A stretch of DNA of 64,000 bases from a candidate division CSSED10-310 bacterium (GCA_016927905.1 JAFGLW010000016.1:92379-156378); one strand, 5' to 3'; shown: positions 19,328 through 30,401, numbered from the stretch's first letter. The notes: generated by a model not told the origin, from the letters alone. Translations and numbers: made by a program.

Positions 19328-21695
19328 GACTCAGCGGTTCCTCCGTCACGGTTCCGTCCGTTCCCGGTTCGGATGTGTCTGCGGGTACATTGAAACTGAA
19401 ACCGGGATAATCAATCCTGCTGTGATAATTTCTGAGAAGACATTGATAGAGTTTTTCAGCGATGACAGTCAATTCACGGAAGGTCAGATCACAGTCGTCA
19501 AACTGGTGATCCTGAAATTTTGACAAGGTGATCCTGTTGACCAGATTCTTTAAAATAGATGCCGACGGTGTTTTGATGCTTCGAGCTGCAGCTTCAACGG
19601 AATCGGCAATTAAAACGATGGCCGCCTCCTTGCTTCTGGGGCGAGGCCCGGGATACCGAAAATCATCCTCCCAGATCGCCTGAACATCTGCATTTCCCTT
19701 TGCCCTGGCCTTTTCATAGAAATAACTCATTATCGAATTTCCGTGATGCTGCGCAATGATATTGATGATATCCTGCCCCAATCCCGATTTCCGGGCCAGA
19801 TCGATCCCGTATTTCAGGTGATTTCTCAGGATCATGGCACTCATGCTGGGAGTCAGGTCCTCATGAGGATTTTTTCCCCGGATGTTTTCGATGAAATAAT
19901 GCGGTTTGGAGATCTTGCCGATGTCATGATAGTAAGCTCCCACGCGAGCCAGGAGCGCGTTGGCGCCGATGGCTTCGGCAGCCACTTCCGCAAGATCTCC
20001 GACGATGAGCGAGTGATGGTGGGTTCCGGGAGCTTCCAGGGCAAGCCTGCGAAGCAGCGGTTGATTGAAATTGGACAGTTCCAGAAGGCGGATATCGGTC
20101 GGGATCTGGAACAACCATTCGAGGACGGGGAGCAGAACCGTAACGATCACCGCCACCAGCACTCCATTCACAACCGCCATCAGTCCCGAGAACACGATCG
20201 GGAGGGAACCGGGATCCCCCTTCAAACTCCACAGCGTTAAAACTAAAATGAGATTGGCGATGCTTACGAAAAATCCGGCCTGAATAACCATGGTTCGCTG
20301 TTTATACTGCGTCACCGCAAATACCGATGCGCAGGATGATGTCATGGCATACAGGCCGATCCAGAAATTCCAACCGGAAGATATGGATGCCACAATTCCG
20401 AATATGAAGCTGATCAGGATCGCCAGGCGTGCATGAACCAACAGGGCCACCATCATCGATCCGACGGCAAATGGAATGGCGTACAGATAAGGATCGGACA
20501 GATTGAACGGAGATCGTGACATCATTTCCGGGATAAAGGCGGTCAGTTTCATGAACGATTTGATCAGGATAACCTGGATCAGGGATATCAGTCCCAGCAA
20601 AACCAGCCGGTTCCTGTCCCGGAGCAGTTCCGGATCAAATCGCTGGATATGTACGACGACAAGTAAAAACAACAGACCCGACAGTACCAGATTTCCGAAA
20701 AACAGCAGGCTCCGACGCTGTTCGCGCCCCAGCCGGTTGAGCTGGTCGATTTTGAGTTTGATTTCCGGCGTGATCGTATCCCCCGACCTGGCAATGATTT
20801 CCCCGGTTGAAACCCTGAAATAAACCGGTTTAACGGACTCACGGGCTGAACGCCGGCGATTCTGCGTCTCCAGCATGTTCAAGGTGAGATTGGGTCGAAT
20901 CAACTGCCGGGTCAGCTCCGCCGAAATGTCTTGCAGAATCTGATTATCAGGAAAGTACCGGGATGAGAGAATATCGATTTCCCGTTTTGAATCCTCGATG
21001 GACAGAACAAGATCCAAGTTGTACAGTTTTTTCTCCTCACCGGAAACCAGATCCTTCTTAATCAGTCCCGCGAACGAATCATCCAGGAGATTATTCCGGT
21101 CATTGATGATGGAATATTGACACACCCGTTCAATGATCCACCGGACAGCTTCTTCAATCTCCACCGAAAAGTTAAATGATTTCAGCATCTGGAACGTTCC
21201 GGTGGATATTTTCAGTCCCGTCTGGGTTATGAATTCGCTGTATCCGCTTTCAACTTCCGGAGTTTTCTCCGGATTTTGAATAACAAGTTCATATTCCTCC
21301 CATGTGGGCGGTCCAATCTGATCATCCAATCCCGCCTGTATTCTGGCTTCACGCAGATACTGGCGCCACATTCCGAAAATGCCGGTAACGCGCTGTTCAA
21401 GCTTGCCACTCATCGCGCTGTCGAAATCGTATACCGGAAGAGCCAGCTTTTCCGCATCCTGACGACGTCTCTCGGTCGTCGACTCGTCGACTACCGTAAA
21501 ACCGAAATTGGACCGGATATCTTCCCAGACTTTTTCACCCACACTCAGATCGGCATACGATGGTATCTGGGGAGGTGTCATCAGAAAAGCGATAATAAGC
21601 AGAAACAATGCGCTGCTGAGAAGGATCAGCCATCTGGGCGTTTTCCATCCGGACTTGAAAAACTTGGGCATGAAGCGGCTCAATATCGGTCTCAT
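19308..21695 (-). CDS. 7TM-HD (PgpH/YqfF-like) phosphohydrolase
   Basis: N-terminal TM plus extracellular region, then a multi-TM segment, then LEAPGTHHHSLIVGDLAEVAAEAIGANALLARVGAYYHDIGKISKPHYFIENI...HHGNSIMSYFYEKA. Order phoH-pgpH-ybeY-HlyC-era is typical. Confidence 0.93.
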   Translation of the reverse strand: MRPILSRFMPKFFKSGWKTPRWLILLSSALFLLIIAFLMTPPQIPSYADLSVGEKVWEDIRSNFGFTVVDESTTERRRQDAEKLALPVYDFDSAMSGKLEQRVTGIFGMWRQYLREARIQAGLDDQIGPPTWEEYELVIQNPEKTPEVESGYSEFITQTGLKISTGTFQMLKSFNFSVEIEEAVRWIIERVCQYSIINDRNNLLDDSFAGLIKKDLVSGEEKKLYNLDLVLSIEDSKREIDILSSRYFPDNQILQDISAELTRQLIRPNLTLNMLETQNRRRSARESVKPVYFRVSTGEIIARSGDTITPEIKLKIDQLNRLGREQRRSLLFFGNLVLSGLLFLLVVVHIQRFDPELLRDRNRLVLLGLISLIQVILIKSFMKLTAFIPEMMSRSPFNLSDPYLYAIPFAVGSMMVALLVHARLAILISFIFGIVASISSGWNFWIGLYAMTSSCASVFAVTQYKQRTMVIQAGFFVSIANLILVLTLWSLKGDPGSLPIVFSGLMAVVNGVLVAVIVTVLLPVLEWLFQIPTDIRLLELSNFNQPLLRRLALEAPGTHHHSLIVGDLAEVAAEAIGANALLARVGAYYHDIGKISKPHYFIENIRGKNPHEDLTPSMSAMILRNHLKYGIDLARKSGLGQDIINIIAQHHGNSIMSYFYEKARAKGNADVQAIWEDDFRYPGPRPRSKEAAIVLIADSVEAAARSIKTPSASILKNLVNRITLSKFQDHQFDDCDLTFRELTVIAEKLYQCLLRNYHSRIDYPGFSFNVPADTSEPGTDGTVTEEPLSRESTTE

Positions 21696-21720
21696 GTCAT
21701 ATTACAGATCCGTTTCGGTA

Positions 21721-22737
21721 TCATTTCTCCTGCCGATCCATCCGTTCATAAGCTTCAACAATCTCTTGTACCAACCGGCACCGAACCACATCCGACCGGT
21801 CAAAATAAATGAACCGGATCGACGGGATTCCTTTCAGTATTTTCTGGACCTGTATGAGACCGGACTGTTTGCTGGTTGGTAGATCGATCTGGGTGATATC
21901 GCCGGTGACCACCGTCTTTGCATTGAAACCGAGACGGGTCAGAAACATCTTCATCTGTTCGGGTGTTGTGTTCTGTGCTTCATCCATGATGATGAACGAA
22001 TCATTCAATGTCCGGCCCCTCATGTAGGCTATCGGAGCCACCTCGATAACTCCGCGCTCCACCATCCGATTGGCCCGATCAACCTCCAGCATATCATAGA
22101 GCGCATCGTATAGAGGCCGGAGATACGGATTGACCTTCTGATACATGTCTCCCGGGAGAAATCCAAGGCTTTCTCCCGCTTCCACAGCCGGTCTGACCAG
22201 AAGAATGCGGCTGACTTTTCTGGACAGCAGATAGGTGATGGCCACCGCTACCGCGAGATATGTTTTCCCCGTGCCGGCCGGTCCGATGGAAAATACAAGG
22301 TCATGCTGCAGAATCGTGTCGATGTATTGTTTCTGGTTGGGGGTTTTGGGATAAATCTTCTTGGTGCGGGTGGTCAGAATACTCCCGGATAAAAGCAGAT
22401 CCCGGATCGATTTCGATTCGGAATCACCCTGGGCATTCCGTATGGCCAGCTGGAATTCTTCCCGGGTGAGATCGAATCCCTCCGAAGCCATCTTTTCCAG
22501 CCCCGCCAGAACTTTAGTGGCCTGAAGGACGTTTTCCCGGGAACCCTTGAGTCTGATTTCCGGACCCTGAGCGGATATCGATATATCGAATGCTTGTTCC
22601 AGTAGCCCGAGATGCTCATCAAAACATCCGTAGAATTTCTGGAGATCTTTGATGAGCGATAAGGTAACTGCGCCTGTGAACGACTCTTCTGAAGCGTTTA
22701 TCTTAGACGACAATCGGCCTCCTGAAACAATTCTCAC
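21721..22737 (-). CDS. phoH: PhoH family ATPase
   Basis: TPNQKQYIDTILQHDLVFSIGPAGTGKTYLAVAVAITYL; LVRPAVEAGESLGFLPGDMYQKVNPYLRPLYDAL; FIIMDEAQNTTPEQMKMFLTRLGFNAKTVVTGDITQIDLP. Confidence 0.96.
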   Translation of the reverse strand: MRIVSGGRLSSKINASEESFTGAVTLSLIKDLQKFYGCFDEHLGLLEQAFDISISAQGPEIRLKGSRENVLQATKVLAGLEKMASEGFDLTREEFQLAIRNAQGDSESKSIRDLLLSGSILTTRTKKIYPKTPNQKQYIDTILQHDLVFSIGPAGTGKTYLAVAVAITYLLSRKVSRILLVRPAVEAGESLGFLPGDMYQKVNPYLRPLYDALYDMLEVDRANRMVERGVIEVAPIAYMRGRTLNDSFIIMDEAQNTTPEQMKMFLTRLGFNAKTVVTGDITQIDLPTSKQSGLIQVQKILKGIPSIRFIYFDRSDVVRCRLVQEIVEAYERMDRQEK

Positions 22738-23312
22738 CGATTTTCCCGGCTCATGTCAACCTGAAGAATTAAAAGTGTGCTTTTCAACTCCTTTTCCAGG
22801 CGCATTTTGATAATCTCCGCTTCCGCCCGGTCAGCATATGGTCCCACCCGGATCCTGTAATTCACTTTGCCGTTGGTATATTCCACGATCGACAGATAAG
22901 CCGGGTATCCCCGCGTTTGAAGATCTTTCTGAAGCCGGATGGCATTTCCCCGTATCCCGACCGATGTGATCTGGATTGTATAACCCGTTCCCGAACGTAT
23001 CGTCTCGGGTGGTGACGGGTCTTGAGTGGGTAAGAACCCGACTTGTGCCCCGGACTCAATCCCGGTATCGCCGGATCCATCCGGCACAAATGATTTCGCA
23101 TCAGATGGGCCGGCTCCGCCTGCCGGAACGGGCGTCATACTTTCAACATCCGTCTGGACTGGCGGATTCGCGCCCCTGATTCCAGAGAAATCGACACCGG
23201 TGAAATTTAATGCCGCCGTGAATCCCAGAACCAGAAACAAGATCGCCAGGAAAAGGGCAATGGCGACCAGAAGGTAGAGCTGCCGCTTGGTTATCTCGTA
23301 TGATTCGGCCAT
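22734..23312 (-). CDS. Single-TM protein with C-terminal SPOR domain
   Basis: TM LYLLVAIALFLAILFLVLGFTAAL; GYTIQITSVGIRGNAIRLQKDLQTRGYPAYLSIVEYTNGKVNYRIRVGPYADRAEAEIIKMRLE. Confidence 0.85.
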   Translation of the reverse strand: MAESYEITKRQLYLLVAIALFLAILFLVLGFTAALNFTGVDFSGIRGANPPVQTDVESMTPVPAGGAGPSDAKSFVPDGSGDTGIESGAQVGFLPTQDPSPPETIRSGTGYTIQITSVGIRGNAIRLQKDLQTRGYPAYLSIVEYTNGKVNYRIRVGPYADRAEAEIIKMRLEKELKSTLLILQVDMSRENR

Positions 23313-23317
23313 TCAGC

Positions 23318-24085
23318 TTATTCGGCGTCACCTGATTTAGGTTTTATGAATATATTGAACAGGTCCAGCGGTATCGGGAAAATGGTCGTGGAATTGTTCT
23401 CGGTCGCGATCTCGGTCAATGTCTGCAGATAGCGCATCTGAAGTGCAATCGGTTCGCGGGCGATAATTACCGCAGCCTGATTCAGTTTGTCTGCAGCCTG
23501 GAATTCGCCCTCCGCAGCAATCACTTTCGCCCGTCGTTCCCGTTCCGCTTCCGCCTGTTTGGCCATTGCTCTCTGCATCTCGCTTGGCAGATCGACATGT
23601 TTGATTTCCACATTGGACACCTTGATACCCCAGGGATCGGTGTGGCTGTCGAGAATCGACTGGAGATCGTGATTGATTTTCTCCCGGTTGGACAGCAGAT
23701 CATCCAGTTCGTGCTGCCCCAGGACGCTCCGCAGAGTTGTCTGGGCGAGTTGTGATGTGGCATACAGGAAATTTTCCACTTCGACGACGGCATTGATGGG
23801 GGCCATCACCCGAAAATATATGACCGCGTTCACTTTTACCGAAACGTTGTCGCGGGTGATGATATCCTGCGGCGGGACGTCCATGGCCACCAGCCGGGTG
23901 CTGATTCGCACAATCCGGTCAATGGGAGCGAACACAAAGATCAAGCCGGGTCCTTTCGGTTCCGCCAGTACACGTCCAAGCCGGAAGATCACGCCTCTTT
24001 CATATTCTCTCAGAATCTTGATGCAGCTGAAAAAATACAGTACAACCGCCAGAATAATGATCGTTGGAAAAGATATCGGGCTCAC
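23318..24085 (-). CDS. Slipin / stomatin-like SPFH protein
   Basis: [103 protein letters not shown]. Confidence 0.95.
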   Translation of the reverse strand: MSPISFPTIIILAVVLYFFSCIKILREYERGVIFRLGRVLAEPKGPGLIFVFAPIDRIVRISTRLVAMDVPPQDIITRDNVSVKVNAVIYFRVMAPINAVVEVENFLYATSQLAQTTLRSVLGQHELDDLLSNREKINHDLQSILDSHTDPWGIKVSNVEIKHVDLPSEMQRAMAKQAEAERERRAKVIAAEGEFQAADKLNQAAVIIAREPIALQMRYLQTLTEIATENNSTTIFPIPLDLFNIFIKPKSGDAE

Positions 24086-25497
24086 TTGTTGTCCTCCTTG
24101 GGTTCATTGTCCTTCCTGCGAACGAACAGGGTCAGGTCCCGGCTGGAGACGATTTCGACGGATGATCCTGCCGGGATCGTCCGGCCATCGGCCGATTTGG
24201 CCCGCCAGATTTCGCCGTGAACAAAAACCTGGCCTTCCGGATCCAACGGTGCTTTGACCGTACCGGTCAATCCGATCATACCGATATTGCCTGTGATTGT
24301 CTTACGAGTATGGGATTTCACAACCAGAGACACCAGAAAAACGGTGATCCCCGCCACCGCGATTGCCAATGGCAAAATGGCTCCCATGGATACCTCCAAT
24401 CCGGATATTTCCGAATCAATCAGCATGGACGCACCGAGAAGAAGTGCCACGATTCCGCCGATACTGAGAATACCATAACTCTGCACTTTAACCTCAGCGA
24501 TGAAAAAAGCAAACGACAGAAGCAACAGAAACAATCCGGCATAGTTGATGGGGAGCGTGTGCATGGCAAACAACGCCAGGATCAAACTGATCGCTCCGAA
24601 AACACCCGGCAATATGAACCCGGGATGGGTCAATTCGATGTACAGACCGATCAATCCCCCGAAAAGCAGATAAATGGCGATCGTGGGATTGATGATGACC
24701 GACAGCAGCCTCTGACGGAAGGTCATGGGTTTCTCGATGATCCGGGCTGTGGCCACATTCAACTTGATTTCACCCTGAGGAAGCATGATGTGCCTGCCAT
24801 GAAGTGCTTTGATCAGATCGTTTCTGTCCCGGCATACCAGATCAATAACCCCCGCTTCCAATGCTTCCTGCTCAGTCGAGGAGATGCTCTCAACAATCGC
24901 CGATTCAACCCAATCCATGTTCCGGTTCCGGTTCTGAGCAATTGTTCTGGCCCAGGCAAGCGTATCGTTCATGATTTTCTGTTCCATGGCGCTTCCGTCG
25001 GTCATTTTTCCGGGTACGGACCGGTCGACCGGTTCTTTCTCCAGAGGAACCGACTCCGGAAGCTCTGGGGGACCGGGAGACATCGGTCCCAGACTGACCG
25101 GATGCGCCGCGCCGATGTTGGTAGCCGTCGCCATTGCTGCGATATGAGAAGCAATGGTAATAAACATGCCGGCGGATGCGGCCCGTGCTCCCTGGGGCGA
25201 TACGTAGACCACAATGGGTATCCGCGCGTTCATTTCTTTCTGCACGATTGCGTGAGTCGAATCCAGGACGCCACCCGGGGTGTCGAGTTCGATAATCAGG
25301 CAGTCAATCGCCTGAAGCTCCGCCTGGGTTATCATCTGGTTGAGATATTCTGAAACCATGGGATTGATGGTATCCTGAACCGGGCAGATCCATACAGTCG
25401 ATTCAGTGGATTCAGCGCTTTCCGCACCAATGAAACTCCATGACACAACCGGGAGAACCAGGCTGATAACAAGAATCAGACATCGCCGGAGTTTCAT
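24082..25497 (-). CDS. NfeD-family membrane-bound serine protease (ClpP-like)
   Basis: [70 protein letters not shown]-terminal NfeD domain [34 protein letters not shown] overlap with the cysS stop. Confidence 0.93.
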   Translation of the reverse strand: MKLRRCLILVISLVLPVVSWSFIGAESAESTESTVWICPVQDTINPMVSEYLNQMITQAELQAIDCLIIELDTPGGVLDSTHAIVQKEMNARIPIVVYVSPQGARAASAGMFITIASHIAAMATATNIGAAHPVSLGPMSPGPPELPESVPLEKEPVDRSVPGKMTDGSAMEQKIMNDTLAWARTIAQNRNRNMDWVESAIVESISSTEQEALEAGVIDLVCRDRNDLIKALHGRHIMLPQGEIKLNVATARIIEKPMTFRQRLLSVIINPTIAIYLLFGGLIGLYIELTHPGFILPGVFGAISLILALFAMHTLPINYAGLFLLLLSFAFFIAEVKVQSYGILSIGGIVALLLGASMLIDSEISGLEVSMGAILPLAIAVAGITVFLVSLVVKSHTRKTITGNIGMIGLTGTVKAPLDPEGQVFVHGEIWRAKSADGRTIPAGSSVEIVSSRDLTLFVRRKDNEPKEDNK

Positions 25498-26909
25498 ATT
25501 CGCCGCCACCGGACACCTTCCGATGTGTCCTCCAGAATGATCCCATCAGACCGCAGATCATCCCTGATTTGATCCGCCATCTTGAAATCCCGGTTTCGCC
25601 TGGCTTCCTGGCGCTTTTCGATAAGTTTTTCAATTTCACCCGGCAGTATTTCATCCGAAAAATCCAGCACATCGATGATCCGGTTGACTTCTTTCAAAAG
25701 AACCAGGACGGCTTCGGCATCCGCAGCCCCAAGATCCTGCGATTCCACTAATGGATTGATTTCGCGCACCATCTCGAAAATACCGCCCATCGCTTTGGAA
25801 GTGTTCAGGTCATCCTGCATTCCCTGGTAAAATGTTTCCCGGGCCTTCTCGGTGATCCGACCGGCATGGGGGCCACTTTTGATCACGCCCGATTTATGGA
25901 TATCCCGGATACGTCGAACCAGTCCTTCCAGCCGTTCCACCGCGGACCGGGAGGCTTCGATGGATTCTTCGGCGAAAACCAGGGGTTTGCGGTAGTGTGA
26001 GGACAGAAGAAAATAACGGATCGCTCTGGGATTGATACCGGATTCAGCCAGCTCATGTATGGTGACGATGTTGCCCAACGACTTGGACATTTTCTGGGCC
26101 TTCATGTTCAGAAAAGCACAATGAAGCCAGTACCGGACAAATTCACCCCCGTACGCCGCGCGGCTCTGAGCGATTTCGTTTTCATGGTGGGGAAAAATCA
26201 GATCTTCGGCACCGGTATGAATATCGAACGTGTCGCCCAGATATTTATGACTCATCGCCGAGCATTCCAGGTGCCAACCAGGTCGGCCTTTACCGATCCG
26301 GGTATCCCATGACGGCTCGCCTTCCCGGTGACCCTTCCAAAGCACGAAATCCCGCAGGCTTTCCTTGTCGTATTCGTCGGAATCGACCCGTGCACCTGAT
26401 TTGATGCCGCTCAGATCGATACGGGACAATTTCCCATAATCCCGGTAGCCCGCAATCCGGAAATATATCGAACCCTCAGCCCGGTATGTCAGACCCTTGT
26501 CCTGCAGACGAACAACCAGATCCACCATTTCTTCGATGTGTTCGGTGGCACGGGGAAAATATTCCGCTGGTTCCAGCTTCAGAAACCTGCAATCTTCAAA
26601 AAACGCCTTCTCATATCGCCGTGTCAGTTCCGTCGTCGGAATACCTTCACCGGCGGCATCTCGGATGATCTTGTCGTCGATGTCGGTGATATTCATGACA
26701 TGAACCATGCGGTAGCCGAATGATTGGAGTGTCCGTCTGAGAATATCGACAAAAACGAAATTCCGGAAATTGCCGATATGCGCATAATCATATACGGTCG
26801 GTCCACAGGAATAGACCTTGGCAGTCCCCGGTATCAGGGGTTCGAACAGACGCTTGGATCCCGTCATGGTATCATAAAACGTAATCGGTTTCGGCATTTC
26901 CATCTTCAT
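25494..26909 (-). CDS. cysS: Cysteinyl-tRNA synthetase
   Basis: VYSCGPTVYDYAHIGNFRNFVFVDILRRTL; GRPGWHLECSAMSHKYLGDTFDIHTGAEDLIFPHHENEIAQSRA; KMSKSLGN. Confidence 0.97.
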   Translation of the reverse strand: MKMEMPKPITFYDTMTGSKRLFEPLIPGTAKVYSCGPTVYDYAHIGNFRNFVFVDILRRTLQSFGYRMVHVMNITDIDDKIIRDAAGEGIPTTELTRRYEKAFFEDCRFLKLEPAEYFPRATEHIEEMVDLVVRLQDKGLTYRAEGSIYFRIAGYRDYGKLSRIDLSGIKSGARVDSDEYDKESLRDFVLWKGHREGEPSWDTRIGKGRPGWHLECSAMSHKYLGDTFDIHTGAEDLIFPHHENEIAQSRAAYGGEFVRYWLHCAFLNMKAQKMSKSLGNIVTIHELAESGINPRAIRYFLLSSHYRKPLVFAEESIEASRSAVERLEGLVRRIRDIHKSGVIKSGPHAGRITEKARETFYQGMQDDLNTSKAMGGIFEMVREINPLVESQDLGAADAEAVLVLLKEVNRIIDVLDFSDEILPGEIEKLIEKRQEARRNRDFKMADQIRDDLRSDGIILEDTSEGVRWRRI

Positions 26910-26995
26910 CCCCTTCCCGGGTCGGTCTACCCATATATATCATATTTTATTCCATTTGTTCCTTTAAAATCCACTTTTCCGGATTTATCTTCCAG

Positions 26996-27025
26996 TTTAA
27001 CATTCTCCCCATGCCATGTTATAAT
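26996..27025 (+). promoter_or_regulatory. Candidate sigma70-type promoter upstream of thiM
   Basis: TTTAAC (26996-27001), 18-nt spacer, exact TATAAT (27020-27025). The -35 match is weak. Confidence 0.4.
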
Positions 27026-27175
27026 GAAATCAGAAGGTGAATGAACAGCCGGTCGGAGAAGGGATTGCCTTCCTTAAATTCAAAGGTCAATCCGGGTATA
27101 GCCAATCCAATGAACAAAAGGTGGTTCAGGTCGTCGATGCGGCGGCGCAATCATCATCGATCGAGGTGAGGTGGC

Positions 27176-27985
27176 ATGGAAAACTGGGGAGAACGAACCG
27201 TCAACACTCTGAATGCAATACGTCAGAAAAAACCCTTAATTCATAACATAACCAATTTTGTCGTCATGAACTCCACAGCGAATGTGATTCTGGCTGTGGG
27301 AGCATCTCCGGTAATGGCGCATGCCCGTGAAGAGGTGGAGGAAATGGCCGGATATGCCGGAGCTGTCGTCTTGAATATCGGCACACTCGAACCAGAATGG
27401 ATCGACTCCATGGTGCTGGCCGGTAAAGCGGCCAATCGATTGAATATACCTGTCATTTTCGATCCGGTCGGTGTGGGCGCTACGATCTATCGTTCCCGAG
27501 CGGCATCCCGAATTCTTGAGGAGGTTAAATGTGACGTGATACGCGGAAATGCATCCGAAATTCTTTCGCTGGCCGGAATGAAAGCTAAAATCCGCGGGGT
27601 CGATTCCCTGATGGAGGTGGATGGCCTGACATCAGACATTCTGACCATTGCCCGGCAGCTGAAGACGGTCATTGCCGTTACCGGCGTTGAAGATCTTGTT
27701 TGCGATGGCCGGACATGCCTTGAAATCAGCGGTGGTGACGAGATGTTCCGCAGGGTCACCGGAACCGGTTGCGCCGCATCGGCGGTGTGTGCCTGTTTTG
27801 TGGCTGTTGATCCCGATCATCTGAATGCATCCGTCCAGGCTCTGGCCTATTATGGAGTCGCGGGAAAAGAGGCCGCCCAGCGGGTCAGGGGTCCCGGAAG
27901 TTTCCAGGTCGCTCTGCTGGATGCCCTTGCCCTGGTGGACTCCCAGACACTCAAATCCTCGATCAAGGTACGGAAATTGATATGA
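27176..27985 (+). CDS. thiM: Hydroxyethylthiazole kinase
   Basis: KPLIHNITNFVVMNSTANVILAVGASPVMAHAREEVEEM; GALVLNIGTL-like GAVVLNIGTLEPEW; IFDPVGVGAT; IRGNASEI; RVTGTGCAASAV. Confidence 0.96.
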   Translation: MENWGERTVNTLNAIRQKKPLIHNITNFVVMNSTANVILAVGASPVMAHAREEVEEMAGYAGAVVLNIGTLEPEWIDSMVLAGKAANRLNIPVIFDPVGVGATIYRSRAASRILEEVKCDVIRGNASEILSLAGMKAKIRGVDSLMEVDGLTSDILTIARQLKTVIAVTGVEDLVCDGRTCLEISGGDEMFRRVTGTGCAASAVCACFVAVDPDHLNASVQALAYYGVAGKEAAQRVRGPGSFQVALLDALALVDSQTLKSSIKVRKLI

Positions 27986-28638
27986 GGCCCGATAAAAATT
28001 CCATCGATTATTCGATCTATGTCATCACCGACCCGTTCCGATCTCGGGGAAGATCATCCGAACGGATCATTCAGATGGCAGTGGCAGGTGGAGCAACCAT
28101 TGTGCAATACCGGGACAAGCGGGGATTATCCACGAGAAGCATGATCGAAGAAGCAGCCGCCATCTTGAATATCACCAGAACAGCAGGGCTCCCGCTGATA
28201 ATCAATGACCGGCTGGATATCGCCCTGGCCATGGACGCGGAAGGAATCCATCTGGGCCAGGAAGATCTGCCCATTCCCACAGCCCGGAAATACCTGAACG
28301 ATGAAAAGATAATCGGAGTTTCCGTTCGGAGTGTCGAGGAGGCTTTGCAGGCGATCTCGGAAGGCGCTGATTACCTGGCGGTATCGGGTGTCTTCCCCTC
28401 CACAACCAAACTCGACGTGGGGAAACCGCTCGGAGTAGAACGGATCAAACAGATATGTTCGGTATCCACTATTCCGGTTGTCGGCATCGGCGGCATCAGC
28501 GTTGCGAATGCCGGAACGGTCATTCAGAGTGGAGGCAGTGGTGTGGCGGTCATTTCAAGTGTGACTTCCGCCGTGGATCCGGCTGCGGCGGTCCGTTCCC
28601 TTAAACTGGCCATTCGATCGGCACGTGTGACCCGGTGA
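27982..28638 (+). CDS. thiE: Thiamine-phosphate synthase
   Basis: IYVITDPFRS; GGATIVQYRDKRGLSTRSMIEEAAAI; LIINDRLDIALAMDAEGIHLGQEDLPIPTARKYL; IPVVGIGGISVANA. Confidence 0.96.
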   Translation: MRPDKNSIDYSIYVITDPFRSRGRSSERIIQMAVAGGATIVQYRDKRGLSTRSMIEEAAAILNITRTAGLPLIINDRLDIALAMDAEGIHLGQEDLPIPTARKYLNDEKIIGVSVRSVEEALQAISEGADYLAVSGVFPSTTKLDVGKPLGVERIKQICSVSTIPVVGIGGISVANAGTVIQSGGSGVAVISSVTSAVDPAAAVRSLKLAIRSARVTR

Positions 28639-29639
28639 AATTATCGGAGTTAGGCGAATTCGAACTGATCCGGCGGATCACCGCCAATTTCCCAAAGCCG
28701 CCGGAAGATGTCTTGGAAGGCATCGGCGATGATTGTGCTGTAATCCGTCTCCCGGACGATTCCGTCCTTCTGGTCACAACCGATCTTTTGATCGACCGGA
28801 AACATTTCATCAGCGCTTTGATCTCCCCCCGACAGCTCGGGCGGAAATCCATGATCGTCAATCTGAGTGATATCGCGGCCATGGGAGGATTTGCGCATAG
28901 TTTTTTTGTAAGTATCGCAATCCCGCCCGGTTTTGATGTGGAATATATCGATGAAATTTACAGCGGATTCCGCGAACTTGCCGTTACTGCCGGCATTGTG
29001 TTGCTGGGCGGCGACACAACCGGATCTGAAACTGATCTGACCATCAGCATCACCCTTCTGGGCCGGGCGGAAAAGGGAAAATTTTTACTTCGAAAGGGAG
29101 CTCAGGTGGGGGATTGCGTTCAGGTATCCGGACCGCTGGGAGGATCCGCAGCCGGCTTGTATATGCTCCGGACCGGCATCCCCCGAGATATCGCTCCGGC
29201 ACTCCTCAGCACTCATGAAGAACCACCGCTTCGCCTTGCGACCGGTCAGATGCTTGCCGGCATCTCCGGAATTACGGCCATGATCGACATATCCGACGGT
29301 CTGCTCCAGGACCTGGGACACATCTGCCGGGCCGGCGGAGTCGGCGCATCCATCGATATTTCCAGGATCCCGTTACCCGTGGATTTGCCGGAATTCTGCC
29401 GGTCCCTTGACCTGGATCCGACGGACTGGATGCTTTCGGGCGGTGAAGATTACGAACTCTGCTGGACCGTCCACCCCGATCATGAACAGGAAGCTCTCCG
29501 TGCAGCATTCGACAGCGGTGCACACCAGGCGGCAACCATCGGCCAAATCACGGCCGAACAGACGATTACCGCCCACATCAAAGAGCGGCGGATTCAAACC
29601 GACCGAATCGGGTACGATCATTTCCCCCGTTCGTCCTGA
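28635..29639 (+). CDS. thiL: Thiamine-monophosphate kinase
   Basis: KLSELGEFELIRRI; GIGDDCAVIRLPDDSVLLVTTDLLIDRKHFI; RQLGRKSMIVNLSDIAAMGG; LLGGDTTGS; MIDISDGLLQDLGHI; SGGEDYELCWTV. Confidence 0.95.
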   Translation: MKLSELGEFELIRRITANFPKPPEDVLEGIGDDCAVIRLPDDSVLLVTTDLLIDRKHFISALISPRQLGRKSMIVNLSDIAAMGGFAHSFFVSIAIPPGFDVEYIDEIYSGFRELAVTAGIVLLGGDTTGSETDLTISITLLGRAEKGKFLLRKGAQVGDCVQVSGPLGGSAAGLYMLRTGIPRDIAPALLSTHEEPPLRLATGQMLAGISGITAMIDISDGLLQDLGHICRAGGVGASIDISRIPLPVDLPEFCRSLDLDPTDWMLSGGEDYELCWTVHPDHEQEALRAAFDSGAHQAATIGQITAEQTITAHIKERRIQTDRIGYDHFPRSS

Positions 29640-29740
29640 TTTTGATTTCGAAATGAAATCAAATACCGGTTGCATTTCCTATTGAATTTCGGGATAATTT
29701 CTTTCCGCGTGACCGCGATTGAACAACAAGGAGGTAACCG

Positions 29741-30379
29741 ATGAAAAAAATCCTTTCAACACTCATGATCGCATTGATGTTTGGATCTATAGCGTTCGCA
29801 GGAGATAAACCCCAGGAAAAACCGGCCGTTGCCCCAGGTGAAGGCGACCAGGTCACAATCCAGTTTGGTTCTGCAGAACGCTCCAAAAATATTTTTACCC
29901 TCCAGGAACTCATGGCGAACCCTGATCAGTTTGTTGGAAAAGATCTCACAACAAAAGGTACCGTCGTGGAAGGATGCCATCACTCGGGCATGTGGATCCG
30001 CATCAGCCACGAAGGCGTGACTCTCGACGTCTATTCAGGAAGCGACTGGAAATTTCCAACCGAACACAAAGGCATGATCGCTTCCGTTTCGGGAACTCTG
30101 AAGTCCAAAATACTCACCGGAGATGAATTGAAAGCTCACATCGACCACCTGAACAGGGAACACGACGGAAAAATGAAGGTCTCGGATTACCCGGAGGGAC
30201 TGAAATACTATACGCTGACAGCCACCGGAGCTACTCTGAAGGGAACAAAAAAAGAAACTATCGATCAGGCTTCAGAAGATCAGGTGATCCGACCGGGGCA
30301 GATGACAGATCCCTCCAGAGCCAGACCGGCACCTCCCGGGAAATCGGTTCCGAAATCCGGAAAACTGCAAATCAAATAA
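29741..30379 (+). CDS. Secreted protein with OB-like (DUF4920-like) domain, function unknown
   Basis: Signal peptide MKKILSTLMIALMFGSIAFAGD; AAGGAGG SD-like sequence upstream; LMANPDQFVGKDLTTKGTVVEGCHHSGMWIRISHEGVTLDVYSGSDWKFPTEHKGMIASVSGTL. Confidence 0.6.
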   Translation: MKKILSTLMIALMFGSIAFAGDKPQEKPAVAPGEGDQVTIQFGSAERSKNIFTLQELMANPDQFVGKDLTTKGTVVEGCHHSGMWIRISHEGVTLDVYSGSDWKFPTEHKGMIASVSGTLKSKILTGDELKAHIDHLNREHDGKMKVSDYPEGLKYYTLTATGATLKGTKKETIDQASEDQVIRPGQMTDPSRARPAPPGKSVPKSGKLQIK

Positions 30380-30401
30380 GCGGATCATTCCGGAATTCAC
30401 A

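Noticed and set aside
24217-25353. 378-aa plus-strand ORF opposite the NfeD-family gene
   Set aside because: Shadow frame of a conserved protease gene; low-complexity composition, no domain motifs.
26920-27175. TPP riboswitch before thiM
   Set aside because: Conserved THI-box sequence elements were not found by eye; not called.
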